A stretch of DNA of 64,000 bases from Pseudomonadota bacterium (GCA_018817425.1 JAHITX010000034.1:62001-126000); one strand, 5' to 3'. Counted from the first letter of the stretch, positions 26,678-36,258 are shown. The notes: a model not told the origin generated them from the letters alone. Made by a program: numbers and translations.

Positions 26678-28739
26678 TAATCCCTTTGTTGTCATTTTCC
26701 TGATATACCACAATTCTGTTCCTGCCTTGCTCCTTTGCCTGATAAAGAGCTGTGTCAGCCCTTTTTATCAGTTCAGCTTGAGATTGCTCCCAAAAGCTGT
26801 TGTCTAAAGCAGCAATACCAATACTGCCGGTTATCTTGAATTTATAGTCATCATATTCAAATTCATGCACGGATAGTTTCTTTATAAACCGTTTTGAAAG
26901 TTGTACTGCATTGTCCATATTGGTATTGGTTAAAATAATGGCAAACTCCTCTCCGCCATATCGGCAGGCTACATCACTTCCCCGGATGCAATCTTTCAAT
27001 ATTTTTCCTATCTCGGACAAAACCTTGTCTCCGGCAGAATGTCCATATGTATCGTTTATGTTTTTGAAATGATCGAGATCGACTATGCATAACGCAAGGG
27101 CCTCATGATACCTTTTTGATCTTTCTGTTTCACGCTCCAGTACCTCACCAAAATAGCGCCGGTTATAAAGGCCTGTAAGTTCATCGTGAGTTGACATTTC
27201 AGCTATCTTTTTCATAGCTTCCCTAACATCTCTTTGCAGACGGTGCTTCTCCATGGTATTTGTTATGCTTCTGAAGAAGGATTTTTCGCTGAGCAGGTGT
27301 TTCGGAATATAATCGTAAGCGCCTTCCTGGATCATTTGTGAGGCAATAACCTCACTTCCCTGTCCCGTCAGAACAATCACGGGAATTTTTATACCTTCCC
27401 GCTTAACCATCCTCAGAAAGTCAAGACCGGTGCCGTCTGCAAACATATAATCTAAAAAAATAACATCAAAGTGAGTTTTTTTAACTGCCTGTAATGCATC
27501 ACCGACATTGTCTATCCATGTCACGACAATGTCACCCCGATTCTTTACTATGGATGAGATTTTTTCAAAATCATTTTGCGTGTCCTCTACGGAGAGGATA
27601 TTGAGCTTCTGGTCAAGGTTTATAATGGGATCTCCGGAAACATTCGGGCGTTTTTCATTACTCCGAAAGGACTGTATGTTTTTTACGATATTCGCAATTT
27701 CGTGCCCGGCATTTTCAATTCTGTTGATATCGACATCAAGTTCTTTCGGATATGCTTTTTTCAGCTTCAAAATCTCTATGCCTGTCAGAATGGCCATCAG
27801 TGGCTGGTTCAACTCATGCGCCGTAGCACCCGATAATTGGAGTAATAATTTGAGCCGTTCCTCTTCAATAACCGATTTCTGTTGATTACGGATCATCTGG
27901 TTTGCTTTCTTTAGCTCCGCCACACTCGATTCAAGCTCGTTTTTTGTCTTATTAAGGTTTACCTCCATGCTTTTTCTTTCCGTTATATCTATCATAACAC
28001 CCACAAGGCCATCTACATTTCCACGATTTTTTGTAAAGGTTGCCATATTGAGCAAGACATCGTGTAAGGTTCCGTCCGCATATTGCACCTGTGTTTCATA
28101 AAACTGGACACCAGGATTCTCAAACAGCTTTTGATCCATCTTATTAATTCGCTCGGCCGACTCTCCCGGTGCCACGTCATAAATTGTTTTCCCGATGATA
28201 GCATCTTTGGATAAACCAAGACTGGATTCGAAGGCCTTGTTGCACCCGGTATATTCCCCTTTGGTATTCTTATAGAAAATAGGGTTGGGAATGGTATCTA
28301 TTAGTGTTTCAAGAAAAGCAAAATAGTCCAGCAGGATATTTTCCGTATTCTTCGAGTCAATAATCTTATGGATTGAGTTAAGAAAAAGATATTCCGTTAA
28401 TTCTCCCTTTACCATATAATCGGAAGCGCAGTTTTTCAATGCATCCACCGCAATTGCTTCGTTGCCCTGACCGGTAAGAAAGATACTTGGAATCCGTCGC
28501 AGCTGATCATGCTCTGATAGTGTTTTTAAAAACTCTATACCATCCATATCAGGCAACCTGTAATCAATAAGGATGCAATTAAACTGTTCTGAGTGTAATA
28601 GTTTCAGCGCCTCTTCGCCGTTATCGGACTCCTTTATAAGATATTCATAGGCGGTGTCTTTTATGAGAAATCTTTTATATAACTCCCGGTCCTCATGGCT
28701 GTCTTCTACGATTAACATACTAAGCTGTGTCTTTTGCAT
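26670..28739 (-). CDS. REC-PAS-DHp-REC-GGDEF signalling protein
   Basis: 689 residues. REC1 (1-125) has IVEDSHED, the phosphoacceptor in LIDYRLPDMDG and a PSIFLTGQG switch. A PAS domain follows (about 140-260), then a dimerisation/phosphotransfer helix pair with a canonical H-box (GATAHELNQPLMA, about 300-370) but no HATPase domain after it. REC2 (about 385-505) has FLDYMFADGTG. A GGDEF domain (about 515-685) carries STHDELTGLYNRRYF and YGGEEF, so c-di-GMP synthesis is expected; its inhibitory RxxD site reads RGSD. The protein appears to be an output hub receiving phosphate from another kinase, possibly the neighbouring PAS kinase or CheA. It starts five bases after the small response regulator gene. 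Confidence 0.88.
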   Translation of the reverse strand: MQKTQLSMLIVEDSHEDRELYKRFLIKDTAYEYLIKESDNGEEALKLLHSEQFNCILIDYRLPDMDGIEFLKTLSEHDQLRRIPSIFLTGQGNEAIAVDALKNCASDYMVKGELTEYLFLNSIHKIIDSKNTENILLDYFAFLETLIDTIPNPIFYKNTKGEYTGCNKAFESSLGLSKDAIIGKTIYDVAPGESAERINKMDQKLFENPGVQFYETQVQYADGTLHDVLLNMATFTKNRGNVDGLVGVMIDITERKSMEVNLNKTKNELESSVAELKKANQMIRNQQKSVIEEERLKLLLQLSGATAHELNQPLMAILTGIEILKLKKAYPKELDVDINRIENAGHEIANIVKNIQSFRSNEKRPNVSGDPIINLDQKLNILSVEDTQNDFEKISSIVKNRGDIVVTWIDNVGDALQAVKKTHFDVIFLDYMFADGTGLDFLRMVKREGIKIPVIVLTGQGSEVIASQMIQEGAYDYIPKHLLSEKSFFRSITNTMEKHRLQRDVREAMKKIAEMSTHDELTGLYNRRYFGEVLERETERSKRYHEALALCIVDLDHFKNINDTYGHSAGDKVLSEIGKILKDCIRGSDVACRYGGEEFAIILTNTNMDNAVQLSKRFIKKLSVHEFEYDDYKFKITGSIGIAALDNSFWEQSQAELIKRADTALYQAKEQGRNRIVVYQENDNKGINE

Positions 28740-28744
28740 CTTTT

Positions 28745-29194
28745 CTATTCTCCCTTAGGAAGTATAACTATCTCAAACCAGTAATCTGTAAGCTGCTGGA
28801 TTGATTTAATAAAGTTATCTAAATTTAGCGGCTTGCATATATAGCTATTCGCACCGTCTTCGTAGCAGCGATCAATATCTCTTTCATCATTTGAGGTGGT
28901 TAACACAACAACCGGTATTTTCTTGAGATAGTCGTGCGATTTGATATCTTTTAACACATCGCGCCCGTCGCTGCCGGGCAAGTTGAGATCAAGCAGGATT
29001 AGGCCAGGTATGGGAAATTTACTTTGATCTGTGTATGGACCGCGTCTGTGCAGGTAATCAAGGGCATCGTCTCCGCTTTCACATCGGATTATCGGGTTGG
29101 AAAGGCCTGCTTTTCTAAACGCCCTGATGGTGGCTTCGTAGTCCTCATGACTGTCTTCTACAATCAGAATGGGTTGGTTCACTTTTAAATTCAT
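28745..29194 (-). CDS. Single-domain response regulator, Rcp1-like
   Basis: 149 residues, a stand-alone receiver domain. It shows ILIVEDSHEDYEA (acidic pocket), the phosphoacceptor in LILLDLNLPGSDG, the switch Thr in VVLTTSND and the Lys in ICKPLNL. The insertion HRRGPYTDQSKFPIPG and the extended C-terminus are typical of the Rcp1 subgroup that serves phytochrome-type and PAS kinases. It overlaps the upstream histidine kinase by four bases (ATGA), so that kinase is its likely partner. Confidence 0.9.
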   Translation of the reverse strand: MNLKVNQPILIVEDSHEDYEATIRAFRKAGLSNPIIRCESGDDALDYLHRRGPYTDQSKFPIPGLILLDLNLPGSDGRDVLKDIKSHDYLKKIPVVVLTTSNDERDIDRCYEDGANSYICKPLNLDNFIKSIQQLTDYWFEIVILPKGE

Positions 29195-31092
29195 TCATCA
29201 TCTCCATGTAAGGTAAAATAGAACGTAGTCCCTTCACCGAAGGTCGATTCGGCCCATAACCTTCCATGGTGGAGTTCTATAATTTTCTTGACGATAGTCA
29301 ATCCGATACCCGTACCCCCGCCGTATTTATCTTTTGCGTGAAGCCTCTTGAATATGGTGAAAATCTTATCCAAATGATTTTCTTTGATACCGATTCCGTT
29401 ATCTTTCACATAGAAAATCCGATGGGAATTATCTTTCAATTTAACGGATTGTTTATGCCTTGCTTCTATTGGAGCCGACGATTGGGTTATATAACCTACT
29501 TCTATAATCTGTTTGGGTTTATCATTATATTTTAAGGCGTTTGTAATAAGATTTGAAAAAACTGCATAGATCCGGACGCGGTCACACAAAACTTCAGGCA
29601 GAGGCCGGGGGACAAGGATGTTGATGTCGCCATCCTGGAAGGCGGCCCTCACCGATTCGATTGTATGAGCAATAACAGTATTGAGATCAACATTTTCAAC
29701 GGCCAATTCAACCCTTCCGACACGTGAATATTCAAGAAGCGACTGAATGAGTTTTTCCTGATGGTTGGAAAGTCGTATCAGAGTTTCCAGCTTTGACCGG
29801 CCATCGGCATCAAGTTTGTCTCCATAATCTTCCATAAGAAACGAGCAGTAATTTATGATGCCACGGAGCGGCTCCCGTAAGTCATGGGATGCAATATAGG
29901 CAAAGTCATCAAGCTCTTTGTTGCTTTTTGCCAGTTCTATATTTTTTAGCTCAAGCTCATCTTCCGCATTTTTTAAAGCAGTAATATCGATAGAACAACC
30001 AATAATACCTGTAATACCATCCTTAGCATTCCTGTAAGGTATCTTGTCGGTTTTGACCCAGATGGTTCCGTAAGGTGTTTGCATGGGCTCTATTATGTCT
30101 CTTTTCGCAACTCCGGCAGCCATAACTTCCTTGTCGTCGCTCCAGTACTTTTCTGCCAGGTCAGGAAAAAGCTCGAAGCAAGTTTTACCTTCCATCTGTT
30201 CTACCGTCATTGCTGAAGCTTTTGCTAATGCCCGGTTTATCCGGACAAACCTGTTTTCGGTGTTTTTGTAAAAGATCATTGCAGGAATAGCATCAAGAAG
30301 AATTTGCTGTTCTTCCTGCTTTTGCCTCAACAACATTTCTGCGTTTTTGAGGGCGGTTATATCATGAAACATGGCAAGATATGCTTTTTCCCCATCCCAC
30401 TCTATATCCGCAATACGCATTTCAGCTAAAACATTCTCATATGAGGCCGGCCTGACGATGTCGGTTTCTTTCCACTCTCCTAAAATGGTGGGGAATCCAA
30501 AACAAGATCCCAACAGTTCTTCTTTTGGGCGTGCAAACAAGGTCTCTGCGGCCGGATTAACAAAATGGATTACCCCATCCCCGTCCACGATCATTATACT
30601 GTCGGTATTGGTTTCGATAATCCGGCGCAATTTATCTTCTCCGGCTTTTATACTGTTTTCTGCATGTTTTTGGGCAGTCAGATCCTGTACAATTTCAACA
30701 AAACCTGCAATTTGATCACTCTTGTCTTTTGCCAGGGTAAAGAGGCTATGAGAAGGAAACCTGCTGCCGTCCTTCTTAACTTTCTCGCCTTCATAAGAAA
30801 AACTACCATTTCCGATAAGCTCGGAAATAATATGTTCCAGTTCTCCTTCTTTGATAAATTCTTCCGGTAAGAATATCTCAATGTTTTCCTTACCTACTAC
30901 TTCTTCAGGGGCGTAACCGTAAATTTGGTGAGCTCCTTCGTTATATGTAATAATATTGCCGTCAAAATCCGCAACAATAATCGCATAACCTATGAGGTTG
31001 TCAAAGATGGAGGATACAAAATCGGTGTTTTCCCGGAGATACTGGATTCTCTCCTGCATAAGACCATTTTTATGAGTAGTTTTTTCATCCAT
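29191..31092 (-). CDS. Multi-PAS cytoplasmic histidine kinase
   Basis: 633 residues without membrane segments. PAS1 (about 25-143) is a close paralogue of the PAS domain in the KaiA-like protein. PAS2 (about 150-255) and PAS3 (about 265-385) follow. HisKA (about 395-465) has the phosphoacceptor in YIASHDLREPLRG. HATPase_c (about 500-630) has the N-box region ITNALKYNDK, DNGIGIK and GGTGIGLTIVKK. The kinase core is of the phytochrome-like family, which matches the Rcp1-like regulator that overlaps it. Its start overlaps the end of cheD by 8 bases, tying it to the chemosensory genes. Signal unknown; cofactor ligands for heme or flavin are not obvious. Confidence 0.92.
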   Translation of the reverse strand: MDEKTTHKNGLMQERIQYLRENTDFVSSIFDNLIGYAIIVADFDGNIITYNEGAHQIYGYAPEEVVGKENIEIFLPEEFIKEGELEHIISELIGNGSFSYEGEKVKKDGSRFPSHSLFTLAKDKSDQIAGFVEIVQDLTAQKHAENSIKAGEDKLRRIIETNTDSIMIVDGDGVIHFVNPAAETLFARPKEELLGSCFGFPTILGEWKETDIVRPASYENVLAEMRIADIEWDGEKAYLAMFHDITALKNAEMLLRQKQEEQQILLDAIPAMIFYKNTENRFVRINRALAKASAMTVEQMEGKTCFELFPDLAEKYWSDDKEVMAAGVAKRDIIEPMQTPYGTIWVKTDKIPYRNAKDGITGIIGCSIDITALKNAEDELELKNIELAKSNKELDDFAYIASHDLREPLRGIINYCSFLMEDYGDKLDADGRSKLETLIRLSNHQEKLIQSLLEYSRVGRVELAVENVDLNTVIAHTIESVRAAFQDGDINILVPRPLPEVLCDRVRIYAVFSNLITNALKYNDKPKQIIEVGYITQSSAPIEARHKQSVKLKDNSHRIFYVKDNGIGIKENHLDKIFTIFKRLHAKDKYGGGTGIGLTIVKKIIELHHGRLWAESTFGEGTTFYFTLHGDDE

Positions 31093-31645
31093 TATCGATG
31101 ATCTCCCTAACCACCCCTTCGATTGTCCTGACCACTACCCGGCCTGAATCTATATGAAAATCAACACTTCTTCCCTGGCTGCCGCCCGTATCCTCACCAA
31201 TGACGGATATCTTTTCTCTTTTCAAAAGATTCTTGATACTCATAATGTTTCTCGCACCCATGCCGTTTACGGTTGGTTCTCCGTCTGAAAACATTCTGGC
31301 CCCGCCGGTAATCATTGCGTAAATATTAGACGATAAAGCCCCCATACACGTCATTTCCTTAAAAAGAGCCTTAAGGGCGGTATCGGCGTAGAGGTAAGGA
31401 GGCTTATCCGGGTGGGCAATCATTTTCCCCCACTGTTTTTCTTCATTATCGCGGTAGCACTGCCCGTATTCACATGACGATTGAACAGGCGAGCTGGGCA
31501 GCAGGATGTGCGCCAGTCCTCCGATACGTGACCCCGGGTCATAGAGCATCAATACTACGCAGGAACCCAGCCCTACAGAAGTAATAACCGCCGGTGCCCT
31601 TCTGACCGTCCCTTCCCCCATATTGACAATAATACGTTTATCCAC
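31085..31645 (-). CDS. cheD: Chemoreceptor glutamine deamidase CheD
   Basis: 186 residues. The catalytic pair is visible: Cys in GLGSCVVLMLYDP and His in GGLAHILLP; the third conserved element is MITGGARMF, followed by NIMSIKNLL and EDTGGSQGRSVDF. CheD deamidates receptor glutamines and also binds CheC to enhance its phosphatase activity. It overlaps cheC upstream by 8 bases, as expected for such a pair. The substrate here is probably the poly-HAMP receptor encoded earlier in the operon. Confidence 0.93.
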   Translation of the reverse strand: MDKRIIVNMGEGTVRRAPAVITSVGLGSCVVLMLYDPGSRIGGLAHILLPSSPVQSSCEYGQCYRDNEEKQWGKMIAHPDKPPYLYADTALKALFKEMTCMGALSSNIYAMITGGARMFSDGEPTVNGMGARNIMSIKNLLKREKISVIGEDTGGSQGRSVDFHIDSGRVVVRTIEGVVREIIDNG

Positions 31646-32273
31646 GGGCGATTATCTGTGCCTCCCTGATAGAATCAGTAAGGATTTTCAGCGAATTGGC
31701 ATCGGGAATCATGATTAAATAAGTATCAATCGCCTCATCCTGTTCAGCCGCTAAAAATTTGTTGACTATAATAATCAGCAACTCGTTTTTAGCGCTCATT
31801 ATTGCAATGGTTTCATCCAGAACGGCTTGTGCCATATCGGTTGCGGCAACCGGAATGGTATGGTAGATGTTCAGTCGGCAGAAATCATGGATTGATGTAA
31901 GATATACACCGGCAAGGATATTGCCGATCTCTTCAAAGACCGGTATACCTGACCTGTCGCCGCTCTTTACAGTCAACCCCACTGATAATCCGGCTAAAGT
32001 TTCGAGTCTCTTCTGCTGTTTCAAAGGAACAACGAAAAACATCTTTCCCGTGCAGTCGCCAATCATATTCATTTTAACACAGGTTACAGTCTGGGCCGGA
32101 TCACCAATGACCGAAAAGGCTTTATGGGGTGCAATGGCGTGAATAGCAGGCATGCACATCTCAAACCTGCTTTTGAGGAGCTGCTCCAGGGCAGTGGCGG
32201 CGTTGCCGGCTCCGATATTCATCATCTCCTCTATATAATCTATCTGCTCCGGAGAAAGTATATTCTTTGTCAT
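31638..32273 (-). CDS. cheC: CheY-P phosphatase CheC
   Basis: 211 residues with the duplicated phosphatase motif: EEMMNIGAGNAATALEQLL near the N-terminus and FEEIGNILAGVYLTSIHDF in the middle. Both retain the Glu and Asn used to dephosphorylate CheY-P. CheC usually acts with CheD, which overlaps it here. It lies 11 bases after cheA. Presence of CheC instead of CheZ is normal for non-enteric chemosensory systems. Confidence 0.92.
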   Translation of the reverse strand: MTKNILSPEQIDYIEEMMNIGAGNAATALEQLLKSRFEMCMPAIHAIAPHKAFSVIGDPAQTVTCVKMNMIGDCTGKMFFVVPLKQQKRLETLAGLSVGLTVKSGDRSGIPVFEEIGNILAGVYLTSIHDFCRLNIYHTIPVAATDMAQAVLDETIAIMSAKNELLIIIVNKFLAAEQDEAIDTYLIMIPDANSLKILTDSIREAQIIARG

Positions 32274-32284
32274 GTTTCAACTCC

Positions 32285-34234
32285 TCATTTATGTATTAAT
32301 GTCTCTAAGTCAAATAACCTTGCCATATCGAGGAGGAGGGCAACACTACCGTCCGGCAAAATCGTGCCTCCCGAAAAGCCCCTGAAGGTCTGGGCTATCG
32401 TATCAAAGGGTTTAATGATATTCTCCATCTGGTCAATTACGGCATCGACGCCTACAGCAACAAAATCATCTCCCCGGTAGATAATAACAACCACACTGGT
32501 ATTATCCTGTTCACCGGTGTCTATGTTCAAAAGTTTTTTCAGCCTGATGAATGGAAGGGCTTCATTTCGCAGGATGAATACCTCCCGGTTCCCGACCCTT
32601 TTGATATTTTCCTTATTGACTTCCATTGTTTCCAGCACTGCATTGGAGGGCAAGAGAAAAACGTGTTTGCCTACGCCGATCATCAATGTCTGCATGATTG
32701 CCTGAGCAATCGGCAGTTTCATGGAAAAGCGCGTACCGGCACCCTTCCTGGTAAATATCTCAACCGTTCCGCCAAGTTTTTCTGCGGCTGTCTTTACGAT
32801 GTCCAGCCCTACCCCTCTTCCGGAAAGACCCGTTATCTCCGATGCACTGCTGAAGCCAGGCTTAAAAAGCATGGAAAGAATATCTTTTTCCTGCATGTTT
32901 CCGGCTTCTTCCAAAGTAATATGGTTTTTTCTTATCGCTATTTCTTTTATTGCTTCCGCATCAATTCCGGACCCATCATCTTCTACTTCGATTACGATGT
33001 GATTTTCCGTCTGTTTTGCCGAAAGTTTGATTAGCCCCCGCCTTACTTTATTATGCTGCTCACGCACTTCAGGTGATTCTATTCCATGACCTACGGCATT
33101 TCGAAGTAAATGCATCAATGGCTGGCCGATTTCATTGAGAACGCTCTTATCCAGTTCCGTATCGCTGCCCTCGACAAGCATTTCCACCTCTTTTAGTTTC
33201 TCCAGGGCAATATCCCTGACCATTTTCGGAAACTTTAAAAAGATTTCCTCAACTGGTACCATGCGTGCGGAAGAGACCTTCTCCTGAAGTTCTGTGATGA
33301 TGTGGTTTAAGGAGATCATGACGCTCTTCATATCTTTCGTGAGAATATTCGCAACAAGGTTGTTAAGACGGTTGCGGGAAATAATCAGCTCACCGACTAA
33401 ATTAAAAAGGGCGTCAATAAGGTCTACATGTATTTTAACGGTTTGTATCTTTTCAATTTCAGAGATGGTTTTTTTCTTTATTTCATAAACGGATGCATCC
33501 TTTATGACCCCTATCAAGACATTCTTCTCACCTAAATTCACGTCGCTTACAGCCAATTCCATTGGAAAGGTGGTGCCGTCTCTGCGAAGACCTTGTACAT
33601 GACGTCCTGCGCTTAACCCCAAAGCCTTATCGGTCTTGAGATAATGCTCAATGTAGGCATCGTAATTCTGTTGATAAGTGTCAGGCACCAGCATTCTGAC
33701 ATTCTGCCCAACGACCTCAGAGGAGGGATAAAGAAATATTAGTTCTGCGGCAGTATTAAAAGCTTCAATGATGCCATTTTGATCAATAACAATAATCCCC
33801 AGACGTGAAAGCATTTCTTTGGATTCAAGATAGGCCATTTTTTCCCGGATCGTTTCAACCATCTTCTGATTTGTGTCGGATAATTGTATCTTTGCCCCTT
33901 TTGCTGCCCGCTCTTTGACAATGACTTCCATCGCATCATTGGCTTCGAAGAGAAAATCCACCGTATCCTTATCAACAGGGATTTCCTGCTTTATGAGACG
34001 GGACATGAAATCTTCGCATCGGTGTGCGAAATCGCTGATATCAATGAAATTCAGCATACTGGAAGAACTTTTTAATGTATGGAAATTCCTTAATATATTA
34101 TCCAGATGATCCTTTCCGGTATAATCTTTTTCAAGGGCAAGAATGGACCTGTTCACCTCCTGAAAAACCTCCTTGGCGTCAAAGAGGTAATCTTCCATAA
34201 ACATTGCTAAATCAATTTTATCTATGTCTGTCAT
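32285..34234 (-). CDS. cheA: Chemotaxis-type histidine kinase CheA with inserted PAS domain
   Basis: 649 residues. Hpt domain (1-110) with the phosphoacceptor His52 in NFHTLKSSSSML. A PAS domain (about 140-255, LGIIVIDQNGIIEAFNTAAE) replaces the usual P2 CheY-docking domain. P3 dimerisation helices follow (about 265-325). The HATPase (about 330-510) has LLRNAVGHGIESPE, the G1 box VEDDGSGID and GRGVGLDIVKTAAEKLGG. A CheW-like domain (about 515-640) closes the protein. It autophosphorylates and passes phosphate to CheY and CheB. The PAS insertion lets the kinase sense a cytoplasmic signal directly. All catalytic elements look intact. Confidence 0.94.
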   Translation of the reverse strand: MTDIDKIDLAMFMEDYLFDAKEVFQEVNRSILALEKDYTGKDHLDNILRNFHTLKSSSSMLNFIDISDFAHRCEDFMSRLIKQEIPVDKDTVDFLFEANDAMEVIVKERAAKGAKIQLSDTNQKMVETIREKMAYLESKEMLSRLGIIVIDQNGIIEAFNTAAELIFLYPSSEVVGQNVRMLVPDTYQQNYDAYIEHYLKTDKALGLSAGRHVQGLRRDGTTFPMELAVSDVNLGEKNVLIGVIKDASVYEIKKKTISEIEKIQTVKIHVDLIDALFNLVGELIISRNRLNNLVANILTKDMKSVMISLNHIITELQEKVSSARMVPVEEIFLKFPKMVRDIALEKLKEVEMLVEGSDTELDKSVLNEIGQPLMHLLRNAVGHGIESPEVREQHNKVRRGLIKLSAKQTENHIVIEVEDDGSGIDAEAIKEIAIRKNHITLEEAGNMQEKDILSMLFKPGFSSASEITGLSGRGVGLDIVKTAAEKLGGTVEIFTRKGAGTRFSMKLPIAQAIMQTLMIGVGKHVFLLPSNAVLETMEVNKENIKRVGNREVFILRNEALPFIRLKKLLNIDTGEQDNTSVVVIIYRGDDFVAVGVDAVIDQMENIIKPFDTIAQTFRGFSGGTILPDGSVALLLDMARLFDLETLIHK

Positions 34235-34247
34235 AACAGGTTCTTTC

Positions 34248-35267
34248 CTAAACGACTTTCATAATTGTTTTTGCTATATCCTGCAGGGGTGCCACCGTAT
34301 CGACACATCCAAGTGCAATGGCTGCTTTGGGCATACCAAACACAACACATGTGGACTCGTCCTGAACAATCGTGCTTCCTCCGGCCTTCCTGATGGCCTG
34401 TAAACCCTTGGCGCCGTCACTGCCCATACCGGTAAGGAGGACACCGACAACATCTTCGCCATAGGCCTTGACTACAGATTCCATGGTGTAATCTATAGAT
34501 TGCAGTTTGCCCGGCTTGCCGCTAAGTTTAATCCTTTTATGTATACCATCTTCTATAATGCCGGTTTGTACTTCCCCGGGAGCGACAAAGACCCTGCCCG
34601 GACTTATGATGTCATTATCTTCGGCCAATGAAACATTTAAGGAACATTCTCCATTTAAATGTGCCGCAAAAAACGGTGTGAAATTTTTATCCATATGCTG
34701 AACGACCAGAATGCCGGCGGCAATGGAGGAGTGGATACCGGAAAGTACAATGGCGTTTGCATTTGGCCCTCCTGTGGAGGCGCCGATGACAACCATCTTT
34801 TTTCCCGTTGCTTTTTTGCCCTCTCTTATCTCATAAGATTCTTCGGGCAGACTGTATTTAATTCTGCTGACATGGGCTTTTGCCGCCATATGGACTTTGT
34901 TGATAATTTCGTCCTTTATAATATCTATATCATATGAGACTTCCCCTTTTGTCTTCTGTATGTAATCCACAGCCCCCAACCGCAGGGATTTAAGCACAAC
35001 GGTCATATCCCTTTTGTCAACCCCGCTTAAGATCAGCACCGGTGTCGGGCACTTATCCATAATGTGCGTCAGGGCGACCAGCCCATCCATCATGGGCATA
35101 GCAATGTCGAGAAGTACTACATCAGGTCGGTGCTCCTTCACCTTAAGCACAGCCGCCTCACCGTTATCAGCTGTGTCCACAACATCTATCAAAGGATCAG
35201 TCTTCAGGAGATAGGATATGGACTTTCTCATGAAGCTCGAATCATCGACTATGAGGACCCTAATCAT
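34248..35267 (-). CDS. cheB: Chemotaxis response regulator methylesterase CheB
   Basis: 339 residues. The receiver domain (1-120) has VLIVDDSSFMRKS and the phosphoacceptor in VVLLDIAMPMMDG. The methylesterase domain (about 155-335) has the catalytic Ser in GASTGGPNANA, His in VVQHMDKNFTP and Asp in LTGMGSDGAKG. CheB demethylates receptor glutamates. No CheR methyltransferase gene is present in the window, so the methyl groups must be added by an enzyme encoded elsewhere or by none. It sits between cheY and cheA with short gaps. Confidence 0.94.
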   Translation of the reverse strand: MIRVLIVDDSSFMRKSISYLLKTDPLIDVVDTADNGEAAVLKVKEHRPDVVLLDIAMPMMDGLVALTHIMDKCPTPVLILSGVDKRDMTVVLKSLRLGAVDYIQKTKGEVSYDIDIIKDEIINKVHMAAKAHVSRIKYSLPEESYEIREGKKATGKKMVVIGASTGGPNANAIVLSGIHSSIAAGILVVQHMDKNFTPFFAAHLNGECSLNVSLAEDNDIISPGRVFVAPGEVQTGIIEDGIHKRIKLSGKPGKLQSIDYTMESVVKAYGEDVVGVLLTGMGSDGAKGLQAIRKAGGSTIVQDESTCVVFGMPKAAIALGCVDTVAPLQDIAKTIMKVV

Positions 35268-35289
35268 ATATACTGATCCTTGCCGTCAT

Positions 35290-35652
35290 TCATTCTCCCA
35301 ATATCCTTGCAATCTCTGCCACGATATCTTCCGGTTTGAACGGTTTTCTTATATAGCCTAATGCACCGATTTTTCTTGCCTCTTCCTGTTTTGTCTCCTG
35401 CCCCATAGCGGTTACCATGATGACCTTTGCCTGAGGGTCATACTTGAGCAGCAGCTTCAATGTGGAGATGCCATCCAGATCCTTCATCAGGATATCAAGA
35501 GTTACAATATCAGGTTGAAGCTTTTTATAGAGATCTACTGCCTCTTTACCATCAGACGCCATACCGACAATAGTATGTCCATACTTTTCAGCGATAAATT
35601 TCAAGGAACTCCTCATAAATGATGCATCATCCACAATCATAATCTTTGCCAT
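35290..35652 (-). CDS. cheY: Chemotaxis response regulator CheY
   Basis: 120 residues, receiver domain only: MIVDDASFMRSSL, the phosphoacceptor in IVTLDILMKDLDG, the switch Thr in VIMVTAMGQE and Lys in IRKPFKPED. It is the diffusible output of CheA and the substrate of CheC. Target may be a flagellar motor or, if this cluster is not for motility, another receiver such as the GGDEF protein. Start lies three bases after the cheW stop. Confidence 0.93.
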   Translation of the reverse strand: MAKIMIVDDASFMRSSLKFIAEKYGHTIVGMASDGKEAVDLYKKLQPDIVTLDILMKDLDGISTLKLLLKYDPQAKVIMVTAMGQETKQEEARKIGALGYIRKPFKPEDIVAEIARILGE

Positions 35653-35655
35653 ACC

Positions 35656-36258
35656 TCAACTCCTCCTTTTTCTATCATATATCTCGTTATCGACATCTAC
35701 GGATGCTGCTTCAATCTTCGCTGTAATATTTCCATCCTCAAACTCCGGGCTGCCAAGAGCCTGTTTAATTTTTTCAAGATTAGGCATTTCTGTTCCGTCA
35801 AGAATCTTTTTAATATCAAGCATGATAACCATTCTTTTGTTTACCATGCCTATACCGGTTATCGGCTCGTCTTCCATCACATTGTTTGTTGATGCGGGCA
35901 GTTTGTGCACCAGATCATCGGGAATTTTTATGACCTCTTCTACGGAATCAACCGTCATACCTATGGGAAAGCCCTTGTGCTCGATAACGATAATGCGGGT
36001 TTCCTCATCATACGGTTTTTGTTCGAACCCGATTTTTTTACGAAAATTAATAACAGTGGATAATCTGCCCCGCAGATTGGCAACGCCGTCAATATAAGAT
36101 AAAGAATTGGGAACCTGAGTCAATTCCAGCGGTCTTGAGATTTCCTGAACCCACATGGCCTGAATACAGAACTCCTGGACGTTGATCTTAAAAACAAGAT
36201 ACTGGTCCTGTTCAATTTCTTCTATCTCAGTATCGTCATTTATAATCTGCTCCTTCAT
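35656..36258 (-). CDS. cheW: Chemotaxis adaptor CheW
   Basis: 200 residues. A CheW/SH3-like fold (about 15-155) shows [51 protein letters not shown] and [16 protein letters not shown]-terminal extension of about 40 residues is charged and probably flexible. CheW links the receptor tip to CheA. Its start overlaps the receptor gene by four bases (ATGA), indicating coupled translation. Confidence 0.93.
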   Translation of the reverse strand: MKEQIINDDTEIEEIEQDQYLVFKINVQEFCIQAMWVQEISRPLELTQVPNSLSYIDGVANLRGRLSTVINFRKKIGFEQKPYDEETRIIVIEHKGFPIGMTVDSVEEVIKIPDDLVHKLPASTNNVMEDEPITGIGMVNKRMVIMLDIKKILDGTEMPNLEKIKQALGSPEFEDGNITAKIEAASVDVDNEIYDRKRRS

